7,038 bases of DNA from Deltaproteobacteria bacterium (GCA_026388595.1 JAPLJM010000179.1:1-7038); one strand, 5' to 3'. Positions 1-5,635 are shown, counted from the first letter of the stretch. The notes: generated by a model not told the origin, from the sequence alone. Numbers and translations: made by a program.

Positions 1-12
1 GCGGATCTTGGA

Positions 13-396
13 TTAGAGAACAAGATTAAAGGCGTTCCGGATCAACTCAATCCGGGTTCCGTCCGGCAACAGTTTGACAGCCATGACGTCGAAGCGGGCA
101 TTGCGGTTTTCAAGACGCTTTTGTTGAAGATAATGTAGCGAAATCCTTGATAGTTTTTTCTGCTTTTCCAGCCCCACGGCTTCCTGCGGTTGGCCGAACC
201 TCTCAGACTTTCTGCTTTTCACCTCGATGAATACGATGAAGTCGCCATCCAGCGCAATGATATCCACTTCACCATAAAGACATCGGTAATTCTGTGCGAG
301 GATCCGATAGCCAGCCTTCTGCAGATAGGCAACCGCAAGGTCCTCGCCCAGCTTTCCCATCCGGATGCGTCGCATGTCCTTCATGACGGCGCTCAT
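13..396 (-). CDS. yraN: YraN/UPF0102 family putative endonuclease-like protein
   Basis: Member of the UPF0102 (YraN) family, small proteins with a restriction-endonuclease-like fold whose cellular role is not firmly known. With the start chosen here it has 127 residues, the usual family length. The family signature is visible: G-E-D-L-A near residues 17-21, then Y-G-E-V-D-I-I-A (D45) and V-F-I-E-V-K-S-R (E58, K60), which together resemble the E...D...ExK metal site of PD-(D/E)xK nucleases; F-D-V-M-A-V lies near 102-107. The start ATG at 396-394 overlaps the rnhB stop codon in an ATGA arrangement, pointing to translational coupling. An ATG at 459 in the same frame would add 21 residues unlike the family and overlap rnhB deeply, so I rejected it. 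ATGs at residues 5 and 8 are possible alternatives, and none has a convincing Shine-Dalgarno. Family is sure; nuclease activity is inference. Confidence 0.93.
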   Translation of the reverse strand: MSAVMKDMRRIRMGKLGEDLAVAYLQKAGYRILAQNYRCLYGEVDIIALDGDFIVFIEVKSRKSERFGQPQEAVGLEKQKKLSRISLHYLQQKRLENRNARFDVMAVKLLPDGTRIELIRNAFNLVL

Positions 397-1043
397 AGCA
401 AGGAGGTCTGATTGTTGAGGGATGATTTGACGGCAAAGGAAAGCCGGTGTATCTTGCACCGCCCGCAGCGATGAATGGCCTCCCGGTGTTCAACCGTCCC
501 GTAGCCTTTGTTTTTCAGGAAATTATACTGGGGGAATTGACGATGATAGATTTCCATGATCCGATCCCGCGAGACCTTGGCAATGATGGAAGCCGCGGCG
601 ATGGAAATGCTCTTTGCGTCGCCCTTGACAATGGCTTTCTGCGGCGTCTGGACGTCAATCCGATTCTTTCCATCGATGAGCAGATAGTCCGGGGACAACG
701 AAAGGTCCGTGACAGCGTCACGCATGGCCATCAGGGTCGCCTGCAGGATGTTTATGCGGTCGATGACGGGCGCCTCAATGACCCCCAAGCCAACGGCAAG
801 GGCATCCGTTTTGATCACTTCGTAGAGAAATTCCCTTCTTCTGGCCGTCAATTGTTTTGAATCATTAATCTCGGGGTGCCCATAACCAGGCGGCAGAATC
901 ACCGCTGCCGCTACGACAGGCCCCGCAAGCGGCCCCCGACCTGCCTCATCAATACCGGCGATGACCTGATATCCGTGCTGACGGGCATGACTTTCGAATT
1001 GGTTCATCAATGTTGAGATTTCTGACAGGCCTGCATGGTCCAT
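393..1043 (-). CDS. rnhB: Ribonuclease HII
   Basis: RNase HII nicks the RNA strand of RNA-DNA hybrids and removes single ribonucleotides misincorporated in DNA, acting in the cytoplasm with a divalent metal. The protein is 216 residues, normal for the family. The four carboxylates expected from the E. coli enzyme are present: D32 and E33 in I-D-E-A-G-R-G, D124 in L-I-D-G and D142 in K-G-D; the last pair has the same 18-residue spacing as E. coli D108/D126. The G35-R36-G37 loop and Y181 in G-Y-G-T, which read the RNA-DNA junction in characterised homologues, are also intact, as are N-D-S-K-Q-L (60-65) and A-A-S-I-I-A-K-V-S-R-D (150-160). No clear Shine-Dalgarno precedes the ATG at 1043; an internal ATG at 1007 (residue 13) would remove a poorly conserved N-terminus and remains possible. 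It is coupled to yraN downstream and separated from rplS by a terminator-like hairpin. Confidence 0.96.
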   Translation of the reverse strand: MDHAGLSEISTLMNQFESHARQHGYQVIAGIDEAGRGPLAGPVVAAAVILPPGYGHPEINDSKQLTARRREFLYEVIKTDALAVGLGVIEAPVIDRINILQATLMAMRDAVTDLSLSPDYLLIDGKNRIDVQTPQKAIVKGDAKSISIAAASIIAKVSRDRIMEIYHRQFPQYNFLKNKGYGTVEHREAIHRCGRCKIHRLSFAVKSSLNNQTSLL

Positions 1044-1080
1044 CAGAACGCGACGAAATATGCTAACATCCCGTCATCAT

Positions 1081-1133
1081 AAATAAAACCCCTGTCACTT
1101 CCCCTTTTTGAAAAAGGGGAAGTGACACAAGGG
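1081..1133 (-). terminator. Candidate intrinsic terminator/attenuator between rplS and rnhB
   Basis: A perfect inverted repeat has arms TGTCACTTCCCCTTTTT at 1093-1109 and its exact complement at 1111-1127, with one base between them. The real loop would open into the T/A part, leaving a stable 12-bp stem. Read on the minus strand, three outer C's (1133-1131) can also pair with the GGGG at 1092-1089 across a bulge, and the stem is followed at once by TTTTATTT (1088-1081). That is a rho-independent terminator layout in the direction of transcription. The other strand has no T-tract, so it appears one-sided. It lies between the stop of rplS and the start of rnhB and may reduce read-through from the ribosomal-protein genes. 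It could instead be a copy of a dispersed palindromic repeat. Confidence 0.72.
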
Positions 1134-1169
1134 AGATATCTATTCCCGCAGGTATGACTTTGGTCAGCC

Positions 1170-1517
1170 TTAAGATTTGCCCTTTTCGCGGATGCGCGCC
1201 TTTTTCCCCCTCAGGCCTCTGAGATAGTACAGGCGGGAGCGACGCACCCTCCCCCGGGTAACCACTTCGATGCTGTCAATGACGGGCGAGTGAAGGGGAA
1301 ATGTCCTTTCCACGCCAATGCCATAGGAAATTTTCCGGACGGTGAAACTGGACCGGCAATCGCCGCGACGTTTACGGATAACGACGCCTTCAAAGGCCTG
1401 GAGCCGCTGCTTCTGCCCCTCGATAATCCGCACATTCACCCGGATGGTATCCCCGGACTGGAAATCGGGGATATCCCCCCTCATCTGTTCCTTTTCAATA
1501 CTTTCAACGACATTCAT
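1170..1517 (-). CDS. rplS: 50S ribosomal protein L19
   Basis: Structural protein of the large ribosomal subunit, near the 30S-50S interface. At 115 residues it is the typical bacterial length. Characteristic L19 segments are all present: the N-terminal helix M-N-V-V-E-S-I-E-K-E-Q, F-Q-S-G-D-T-I-R-V-N-V (19-29), E-G-x-K-Q-R-L-Q-A-F-E-G-V-V-I (33-47), R-K-I-S-Y-G-I-G-V-E-R-T-F-P-L-H-S-P (61-78) and the basic tail R-R-S-R-L-Y-Y-L-R-G-L-R-G-K-K-A-R-I. A strong Shine-Dalgarno (GGGGAG, 1532-1527) sits nine bases before the ATG, the clearest together with that of khpA in this window, which fits the high expression needed for a ribosomal protein. It follows trmD after an untranslated gap of 109 bases, longer than the 4-base joints among khpA, rimM and trmD, so independent control of rplS translation or transcription is plausible. 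Confidence 0.98.
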   Translation of the reverse strand: MNVVESIEKEQMRGDIPDFQSGDTIRVNVRIIEGQKQRLQAFEGVVIRKRRGDCRSSFTVRKISYGIGVERTFPLHSPVIDSIEVVTRGRVRRSRLYYLRGLRGKKARIREKGKS

Positions 1518-1526
1518 AGTTCAAAA

Positions 1527-1532
1527 CTCCCC
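1527..1532 (-). promoter_or_regulatory. Shine-Dalgarno of rplS
   Basis: GGGGAG on the minus strand lies nine bases upstream of the rplS ATG. It is clearly stronger than the sites in front of ffh, rnhB or yraN and settles the L19 start. Confidence 0.8.
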
Positions 1533-1626
1533 TTTAACCTTTTTCGACACCCTATGCCTTGCCACAACGGTCTTGCAAATGTGAATTTTCCATCCTTTAC
1601 AAGGACATCATGCAATGGTTTATTGC

Positions 1627-2373
1627 TTATTCAACCCCTTCCCGGAGGCCTTTTAACTCTGTTAAGATCGCCAGGTCACCTGCTGGCAGGGCGGCTTGCT
1701 CCAGCAAATCCGGCCGTCGGGTCAGGGTCCGCCGGAGAGATTCCCGGCGGCGCCATTGTTCAATCTCCCGATGATGACCGGATATCAGCACATCCGGCAC
1801 TTTCCAGTTTCTGTATTCAGCCGGGCGCGTATAATGCGGATATTCCAGCAGCCCTGTCGCAAAAGAATCCGTCACGGCAGAGTCCGCATTCCCCAGAACA
1901 CCCGGGACAAGCCTTGCAACGGCATCCACAATGATCATGGCCGGCAGTTCCCCGCCCGTCAGGACAAAGTCTCCAATGGAAATTTCAAGATCCACCAGAT
2001 GCACCCTGACCCGCTCATCTAAACCTTCATAATGTCCACAGATCAAAACAATCTGCTTATGCGTTACAAGTTCCGCTGCACTTTTCTGACGGAAAGGTTC
2101 TCCCTGCGGTGTTAAAAGAATAACCAGCGCCTGGTTCCGGTCCGGTGCCACGGCCTGCAGAGCCCGGTCAATGGGTTCCACTTTCATGACCATGCCGCCC
2201 CCGCCGCCATAGGGGGCGTCATCCGTCATCCGGTGCTTGTCCTCCGTATAACGACGGATGTCATGAATCTGTATTTCAATCAGGTTCTTTTCCTGCGCTT
2301 TTTTCAGGAGGCTGCTCTCGAAAGTGGATGCGAACATCTCAGGAAAAACAGAGAGGATATCAAAGCGGATCAT
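1627..2373 (-). CDS. trmD: tRNA (guanine-37-N1)-methyltransferase TrmD
   Basis: TrmD transfers a methyl group from S-adenosylmethionine to N1 of G37, next to the anticodon of tRNAs reading CNN and related codons, and so prevents +1 frameshifting. It works as a homodimer in the cytoplasm and is a SPOUT-class enzyme with a trefoil-knot cofactor site. The 248-residue protein is standard length. Visible signatures are D-D-x-P-Y-G-G-G-G-G-M-V-M (51-63), C-G-H-Y-E-G-L-D-E-R-V (112-122), the knot segment I-S-I-G-D-F-V-L-T-G-G-E-L-P-A (131-145), R154, and D169 in T-D-S-F; R154 and D169 fall at the same numbers as the catalytic pair of E. coli TrmD. The C-terminal tRNA-binding part has P-H-Y-T-R-P (179-184), W-K-V-P-x-V-L-I-S-G-H-H and R-R-P-D-L-L (219-224). 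It starts 4 bases after the rimM stop, with GGAAGGA ten bases upstream inside rimM. Confidence 0.98.
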   Translation of the reverse strand: MIRFDILSVFPEMFASTFESSLLKKAQEKNLIEIQIHDIRRYTEDKHRMTDDAPYGGGGGMVMKVEPIDRALQAVAPDRNQALVILLTPQGEPFRQKSAAELVTHKQIVLICGHYEGLDERVRVHLVDLEISIGDFVLTGGELPAMIIVDAVARLVPGVLGNADSAVTDSFATGLLEYPHYTRPAEYRNWKVPDVLISGHHREIEQWRRRESLRRTLTRRPDLLEQAALPAGDLAILTELKGLREGVE

Positions 2374-2377
2374 GCCT

Positions 2378-2887
2378 TCAAAGTCCTTCCAGCGGTCTCA
2401 CCACCATGACACCGGCATCGATATCGATTTTCCGAATCACTTCTCCGATGGCAGGCAGCAGGATTTCCCGCTCACCGCCCGCACACACATAGATGTCATG
2501 ACTTCCGGCAGGGACAATCGATACAACCCGTCCCACCTCCTGGCCTGCTTCCGTAACGACCTGGAGACCCAAGAGTTCGTGCCAGTAATACTCATCATCC
2601 GGAAGTTTCTCCAGTTTATCTGCTGAGATGAGAATCTGACAGCCCACCAGCCGTGCAGCGGCGTCCACATCCCCAATCCCTTCAAGCTCCATAAACAGCA
2701 TTTTACGCTCAGCTTGCAGGGTTTTTACCCGGAAACGCACCGCCGGTTCTTTTGACTTTCCGATGAAGACTTCATCCAGTCGATTAACGGTGTCTCTTGA
2801 AACCAGATAAGACTTCGCTTTGATTCGTCCCTTAAGGCCGTGGGGTCTGACGACTTCCCCGATCTCCAGGAGATCGTCTTTTGCCAT
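2378..2887 (-). CDS. rimM: Ribosome maturation factor RimM
   Basis: RimM assists late assembly of the 30S head, binding the pre-30S particle (known partner S19) during 16S rRNA processing. The 169-residue protein shows the family's two-domain plan. The N-terminal beta-barrel begins with L-E-I-G-E-V-V-R-P-H-G-L-K-G (7-20). Then come a linker with P-D-D-E-Y-Y-W-H-E-L-L-G-L (96-108), and a PRC-barrel domain with G-Q-E-V-G-R-V, G-S-H-D-I-Y-V and E-I-L-L-P-A-I, closing with a short V-V-R-P-L-E-G-L tail. It lies 4 bases after khpA and 4 bases before trmD, so these three are probably translated from one transcript with coupling. Its own Shine-Dalgarno is weak (a GAG within the khpA stop region), consistent with coupled, moderate expression. 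Confidence 0.97.
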   Translation of the reverse strand: MAKDDLLEIGEVVRPHGLKGRIKAKSYLVSRDTVNRLDEVFIGKSKEPAVRFRVKTLQAERKMLFMELEGIGDVDAAARLVGCQILISADKLEKLPDDEYYWHELLGLQVVTEAGQEVGRVVSIVPAGSHDIYVCAGGEREILLPAIGEVIRKIDIDAGVMVVRPLEGL

Positions 2888-2891
2888 CGAT

Positions 2892-3122
2892 TTACTCGAT
2901 AATTTCCATTACCGTCCTTTTACGTATCTTCGTCGAGGCTGCACTCAAAATGGTTCTCATGGCCTTTGCCGTCCGGCCTTGCTTGCCGATCACCTTCCCC
3001 AGATCTTCCTTGGCCACTCTCAGTTCGATCACAGATGTCTGTTCGCCCGCTACTTCAGAGACATCAACCTGTTCGGGATGATCCACTAACGCCTGAGCCA
3101 TAAATTTGATCAAGTCTTTCAT
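2892..3122 (-). CDS. khpA: KH-domain RNA-binding protein KhpA (YlqC family)
   Basis: Small single-KH-domain RNA-binding protein of the KhpA/YlqC (UPF0109) family. In Gram-positive bacteria KhpA pairs with KhpB/EloR and influences cell elongation and many transcripts; its role in this lineage is not established. With this start it has 76 residues, the family length, beginning M-K-D-L-I-K-F-M-A-Q-A-L-V-D-H-P. The KH GxxG loop is G-K-Q-G at 46-49 within V-I-G-K-Q-G-R-T-A-K-A-M-R, the RNA-contacting motif. The ATG at 3122 has GGAGG eight bases upstream; an ATG at 3158 would add 12 non-family residues across that site, so I rejected it. It sits between rpsP and rimM, its common position in this operon, suggesting a role linked to ribosome assembly or translation (inference). 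Confidence 0.95.
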   Translation of the reverse strand: MKDLIKFMAQALVDHPEQVDVSEVAGEQTSVIELRVAKEDLGKVIGKQGRTAKAMRTILSAASTKIRKRTVMEIIE

Positions 3123-3130
3123 CGTCACAA

Positions 3131-3135
3131 CCTCC
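3131..3135 (-). promoter_or_regulatory. Shine-Dalgarno deciding the khpA start
   Basis: GGAGG on the minus strand lies eight bases before the ATG at 3122. It lies inside the extension that the alternative ATG at 3158 would create, so it supports the shorter, family-length protein. Confidence 0.8.
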
Positions 3136-3211
3136 ACAAAATTCTTATCAAACACCATTAGACAGATTTTGAGATTGCTTCCCTTTGCTTACCATAAACC
3201 GGTTATGATGG

Positions 3212-3463
3212 CTACGCGGGGACGGCGATACCCTTCTTTATGAGCAGCTTGGATACGGTCAAGGTTGGCTTTGCACCCTTGGCAAGCCAGTTCTTTACGA
3301 GATCTTCCTTAAGTATCACTTCGGGTGGATCTTTTCTCGGATCATAATTGCCCAGGATCTCCAAAAATTTCCCATCCCTTGGTGATGCCGAGTCTGCGGC
3401 GACGATCCGGTATACGGGCCTGCCTTTTGCCCCCATGCGTGTCAGTCTGATTTTTACTGCCAT
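3212..3463 (-). CDS. rpsP: 30S ribosomal protein S16
   Basis: Structural protein of the small ribosomal subunit, needed early in 30S assembly. From the ATG at 3463 it has 83 residues, beginning with the S16 hallmark M-A-V-K-I-R-L-T-R-M-G, followed by P-x-Y-R-I-V-A-A-D-S (17-26), S-P-R-D-G-K-F-L-E-I-L-G-N-Y-D-P (27-42) and G-A-K-P-T-L-T-V-S-K-L-L (63-74). An in-frame ATG at 3475 would add M-R-I-R. The AGGAGG at 3483-3478 is only 2 bases from that upstream ATG but 14 from the one chosen, so neither spacing is ideal; I follow family conservation. It is preceded by ffh with a gap of 78 bases holding a small inverted repeat, and followed by khpA after 89 bases, where I see no gene or convincing hairpin. 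Confidence 0.96.
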   Translation of the reverse strand: MAVKIRLTRMGAKGRPVYRIVAADSASPRDGKFLEILGNYDPRKDPPEVILKEDLVKNWLAKGAKPTLTVSKLLIKKGIAVPA

Positions 3464-3477
3464 CCTGATTCTCATAA

Positions 3478-3483
3478 CCTCCT
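3478..3483 (-). promoter_or_regulatory. Shine-Dalgarno of rpsP with unusual spacing
   Basis: A full AGGAGG on the minus strand lies 14 bases before the S16-consensus ATG (3463) and 2 bases before an in-frame ATG (3475). The first spacing is long and the second too short for standard initiation, so the site does not by itself decide the start. Confidence 0.65.
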
Positions 3484-3496
3484 GATAAAATTAATC

Positions 3497-3513
3497 CATT
3501 ATGATCCATAATG
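3497..3513 (-). repeat. Inverted repeat in the ffh-rpsP gap
   Basis: CATTATG, three bases (GAT), then CATAATG: a perfect 7-bp inverted repeat in the non-coding gap upstream of rpsP. In RNA it would form a small A/U-rich hairpin about 13 bases before the AGGAGG ribosome-binding site; in DNA it could be an operator half-site pair. No T-tract of terminator quality follows it. Function is unknown. Confidence 0.45.
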
Positions 3514-3541
3514 ATCGAACGCTACACGTATCACACTTTTT

Positions 3542-4882
3542 TTATGTTGAAAAGGGAAAATTTCCCCTTTTCAAGGCTTTCATTCCCCCCTGGGATGTCA
3601 TTTTCTTCATGATCTTCCTCATGTCGATATAATTTTTCAGCATACGGTTGACATCCTGTACCGAGGTGCCGCTTCCCCTGGCTATCCGCTTTCGCCGCTG
3701 GCCGTCAATGAGCAGATAATTCATGCGCTCCTTCCGGGTCATGGAATCGATAATCGCGGCAACCTTAACCAGCTCACCCTCATCGGGCGTCATATTCCTA
3801 AGTGCCTTGATTTTGCCGAAGCCTGGGATCATCCCGATGATATCCTGCAGGGAGCCCATTTTTTTAATCTGCTTGAGCTGATTTCGGAAATCTTCCAGGG
3901 TAAATTCATTTTTCCGGAACTTTTTTTCCAGTTCCTGGGCCTCTTTTTCATCCACCGTGGCCTGCGCCTTTTCCACCAGGCTCAGGATATCGCCCATGCC
4001 GAGAATGCGTGAGGCCATGCGGTCGGGGTGAAACACCTCCAAGGCCTCAATTTTCTCACCCACTCCGATGAATTTGATGGGTTTGCCCATGACGGCCTTC
4101 AGCGACAGGGCCGCGCCGCCTCGGGCATCCCCATCCATCTTGGTCATGATCACCCCATCGATCCCCAGCCGTTCATCAAATCGGGCCGCCACGTTCACCG
4201 CATCCTGGCCGGTCATGGCATCCGCGACAAAGAGGATCTCCGCAGGATGAATCATCTCCTTGATGCGCTGGAGTTCGTCCATCATTTCCTGATCGATCGC
4301 CAGACGGCCTGCCGTATCCACAAGGATGACTTCATAACCGTTGCGCCGGGCATCCTCGACGGCCTGAACGCAGATTTTGACGGGATCGGTCATTCCCGCG
4401 GCATCAAAAATCCCGGCGCCGATCTGCTGGCCGAGGACTCGGAGTTGTTGCATGGCCGCCGGACGATAGACGTCTGCAGAAACGAGATAGACCTTCTTTT
4501 TGAGACCAGACACATAACGGGCCAGCTTGACTGCCGTGGTCGTTTTGCCGCACCCCTGAAGACCCACCAGCATGATGGGTGAGGGTATTCGGCTGCCGAA
4601 ACGCAGTTGCGAACTGGTGCCTCCCATGAGCTCCACGAGCCGTTCGTGAACGATTCTCACGACCTGCTGGCCCGGCGTGATACTTTCCATGACCTCCTGC
4701 CCCACCGAACAGACGCGCACATCTTCAATGAAGTCCTTGACCACCTTGAAATTCACGTCCGCTTCCAGCAGGGCCATCCGGATTTCCCGGAGGGCTCCCT
4801 GAATGTTCTCCTCATCAAGACGGCCGCGGCCTTTTAATTTCTTGAAAATACCGTCCAGTTTTTCTGTTAGGCTTTCAAACAT
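3542..4882 (-). CDS. ffh: Signal recognition particle GTPase Ffh (SRP54)
   Basis: Protein subunit of the bacterial signal recognition particle. It binds 4.5S RNA and signal sequences of nascent membrane and secreted proteins and docks with FtsY through paired GTPase domains. The 446 residues are near the usual length. The N domain spans about 1-90 (A-L-L-E-A-D-V-N at 37-44). The G domain carries G-L-Q-G-C-G-K-T (107-114, P-loop), D-V-Y-R-P-A-A (137-143), D-T-A-G-R (189-193), T-K-M-D-G-D-A-R-G-G-A (247-257) and G-V-G-E-K (273-277). The methionine-rich M domain (about 325-430) contains I-P-G-F-G (352-356) and the SRP RNA-binding stretch R-I-A-R-G-S-G-T-S-V-Q-D-V-N (399-412). The last residues, R-G-N-F-P-F-S-T, are unlike a usual Ffh tail and are encoded by a palindrome. 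It starts 18 bases after the SPOR gene's stop, with only a weak ribosome-binding site. Confidence 0.98.
   Translation of the reverse strand: MFESLTEKLDGIFKKLKGRGRLDEENIQGALREIRMALLEADVNFKVVKDFIEDVRVCSVGQEVMESITPGQQVVRIVHERLVELMGGTSSQLRFGSRIPSPIMLVGLQGCGKTTTAVKLARYVSGLKKKVYLVSADVYRPAAMQQLRVLGQQIGAGIFDAAGMTDPVKICVQAVEDARRNGYEVILVDTAGRLAIDQEMMDELQRIKEMIHPAEILFVADAMTGQDAVNVAARFDERLGIDGVIMTKMDGDARGGAALSLKAVMGKPIKFIGVGEKIEALEVFHPDRMASRILGMGDILSLVEKAQATVDEKEAQELEKKFRKNEFTLEDFRNQLKQIKKMGSLQDIIGMIPGFGKIKALRNMTPDEGELVKVAAIIDSMTRKERMNYLLIDGQRRKRIARGSGTSVQDVNRMLKNYIDMRKIMKKMTSQGGMKALKRGNFPFST
3547..3574. repeat. Inverted repeat forming the 3' end of ffh
   Basis: TTGAAAAGGG at 3547-3556 and its exact complement at 3565-3574 are separated by 8 bases that are themselves nearly palindromic. 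The repeat covers codons 437-446 of ffh, ending just before the stop. On the coding strand it is followed by A's, not T's, so it does not look like an intrinsic terminator. Its arm TTGAAAAGGGGAA (minus strand, 3574-3562) differs by one A from TTGAAAAAGGGGAA (plus strand, 1108-1121) in the palindrome after rplS, hinting at a shared repeat family. Confidence 0.5.
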
Positions 4883-4900
4883 GATTGTTTCTCTGATTCT

Positions 4901-5635
4901 TCAATTCCCATTTCCGCCCACAGGGCGGATTACACAATTCAAGCCCTTGTTTTTCTTTGAGACGGAGTCTATCGCCTTTTGCGCCTCCGGCCGGCCGGAG
5001 AAGGCACCCATCACAACGCGGAACCATTTCCCTTTGCCCGGCAGCTCCATTGCTTCGGTCCGTGCCGGATAACCGATTGCAGCTATTTGTTTTGCAAGCG
5101 TGTCCGCCTTGCCCTTATCCTGGTAGGATACCACCTGAACCAGGAATTTCTGCTGCTGCACAGGCTTTTCCTTCACCGGCGCAGCCTTTTGAGCCCCTGG
5201 GGAAGGTGCGGCCGATTTTGGTTGGATCGCCGGCGTCACGGGGGCCGGTGGCGACTGAGGAAGCTGATCCTGCACCTTTTCGGGAGACGCTTTTTTCGGT
5301 ATCATGGCATCTTGTGCCATGCCCTTCGTCTCTGCTTTACGCTTACCCAGCGTATCATAGAAGGTCAGATTATCCGGCTCTTCGGGCATATCCTGCTTCT
5401 TATCATCCCGTGCGGCCATGACCGGCTCTGTAACATCCGGTGACAGGCCGATATGGGCCTTGATCTTGTCCGGGAGAAAACGGGCAATCTTCTCGGGATA
5501 GGTATCGATATTTTTACCCAGCGTCACACCCAGCAGGAAGACGCCAAAAAGCAGGCCGGCCATGCCCAGTAAAAAAAGGATCAATCCGATCCGGCCCAAT
5601 TTAAATTCAAATCTATGGGTATTCTTAGTTATCAT
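4901..5635 (-). CDS. Membrane-anchored SPOR-domain protein
   Basis: Predicted inner-membrane protein of 244 residues. A short basic N-terminus (1-14) precedes one hydrophobic segment (about 15-38, L-G-R-I-G-L-I-L-F-L-L-G then G-L-L-F-G-V-F-L-L-G-V), giving an N-in, single-pass topology without a signal-peptidase site. Next come a charged region with L-T-F-Y-D-T-L (90-96), a Pro/Ala/Lys-rich disordered linker (about 112-162) and a C-terminal SPOR domain (about 163-238: K-F-L-V-Q-V-V-S-Y through W-F-R-V-V-M-G-A-F to C-V-I-R-P). SPOR domains bind glycan strands stripped of stem peptides and draw proteins to the division septum, as in FtsN and DedD. A cell-division or septal peptidoglycan role is therefore likely but inferred; no specific gene name is justified. 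The ATG at 5635 lacks a clear Shine-Dalgarno, but it is the only start that keeps the membrane segment. It lies between argS and ffh. Confidence 0.88.
   Translation of the reverse strand: MITKNTHRFEFKLGRIGLILFLLGMAGLLFGVFLLGVTLGKNIDTYPEKIARFLPDKIKAHIGLSPDVTEPVMAARDDKKQDMPEEPDNLTFYDTLGKRKAETKGMAQDAMIPKKASPEKVQDQLPQSPPAPVTPAIQPKSAAPSPGAQKAAPVKEKPVQQQKFLVQVVSYQDKGKADTLAKQIAAIGYPARTEAMELPGKGKWFRVVMGAFSGRPEAQKAIDSVSKKNKGLNCVIRPVGGNGN
4985..5000. repeat. Perfect 16-bp GC palindrome inside the SPOR gene
   Basis: CTCCGGCCGGCCGGAG equals its own reverse complement. It lies in the SPOR-domain coding sequence at the S-G-R-P-E codons. It has no spacer and no following T-tract, so it is more likely a chance product of GC-rich codons than a regulatory element. 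Confidence 0.4.

Noticed and set aside
447..860. A plus-strand open frame of 137 codons antisense to rnhB
   Set aside because: It is the complement of the RNase HII catalytic core; no motif or start signal supports it.
1044..1080. Possible promoter for rnhB downstream of the hairpin
   Set aside because: Only weak -10-like hexamers (such as CATATT) with no -35 at proper spacing could be seen, so no promoter is claimed.
1290..1934. A plus-strand open frame of 214 codons antisense to rplS and trmD
   Set aside because: It runs across two clearly real genes and the gap between them, has a low-complexity Pro/Ser/His-rich translation with no recognisable motif, and shows no ribosome-binding site.
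2197..2217. GCCCCC/GGGGGC inverted repeat in trmD
   Set aside because: It falls on the run of glycine codons of the conserved D-D-x-P-Y-G-G-G-G-G motif, so protein constraint explains it.
3123..3211. Palindromic AACCGGTT core in the rpsP-khpA gap as a possible operator or hairpin
   Set aside because: The symmetry breaks after eight bases without bulges and no loop is possible in the core; not enough to call a site.
4028..4582. A plus-strand open frame of 184 codons antisense to ffh
   Set aside because: It covers the conserved Ffh GTPase domain on the opposite strand; its His/Asp-rich translation mirrors ffh codon use and matches no family I know.
4957..5443. Two overlapping 154-codon plus-strand frames antisense to the SPOR gene
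   Set aside because: Two frames open together over the same GC-rich region are typical of shadows of the Pro/Ala-rich linker; neither has family signatures.
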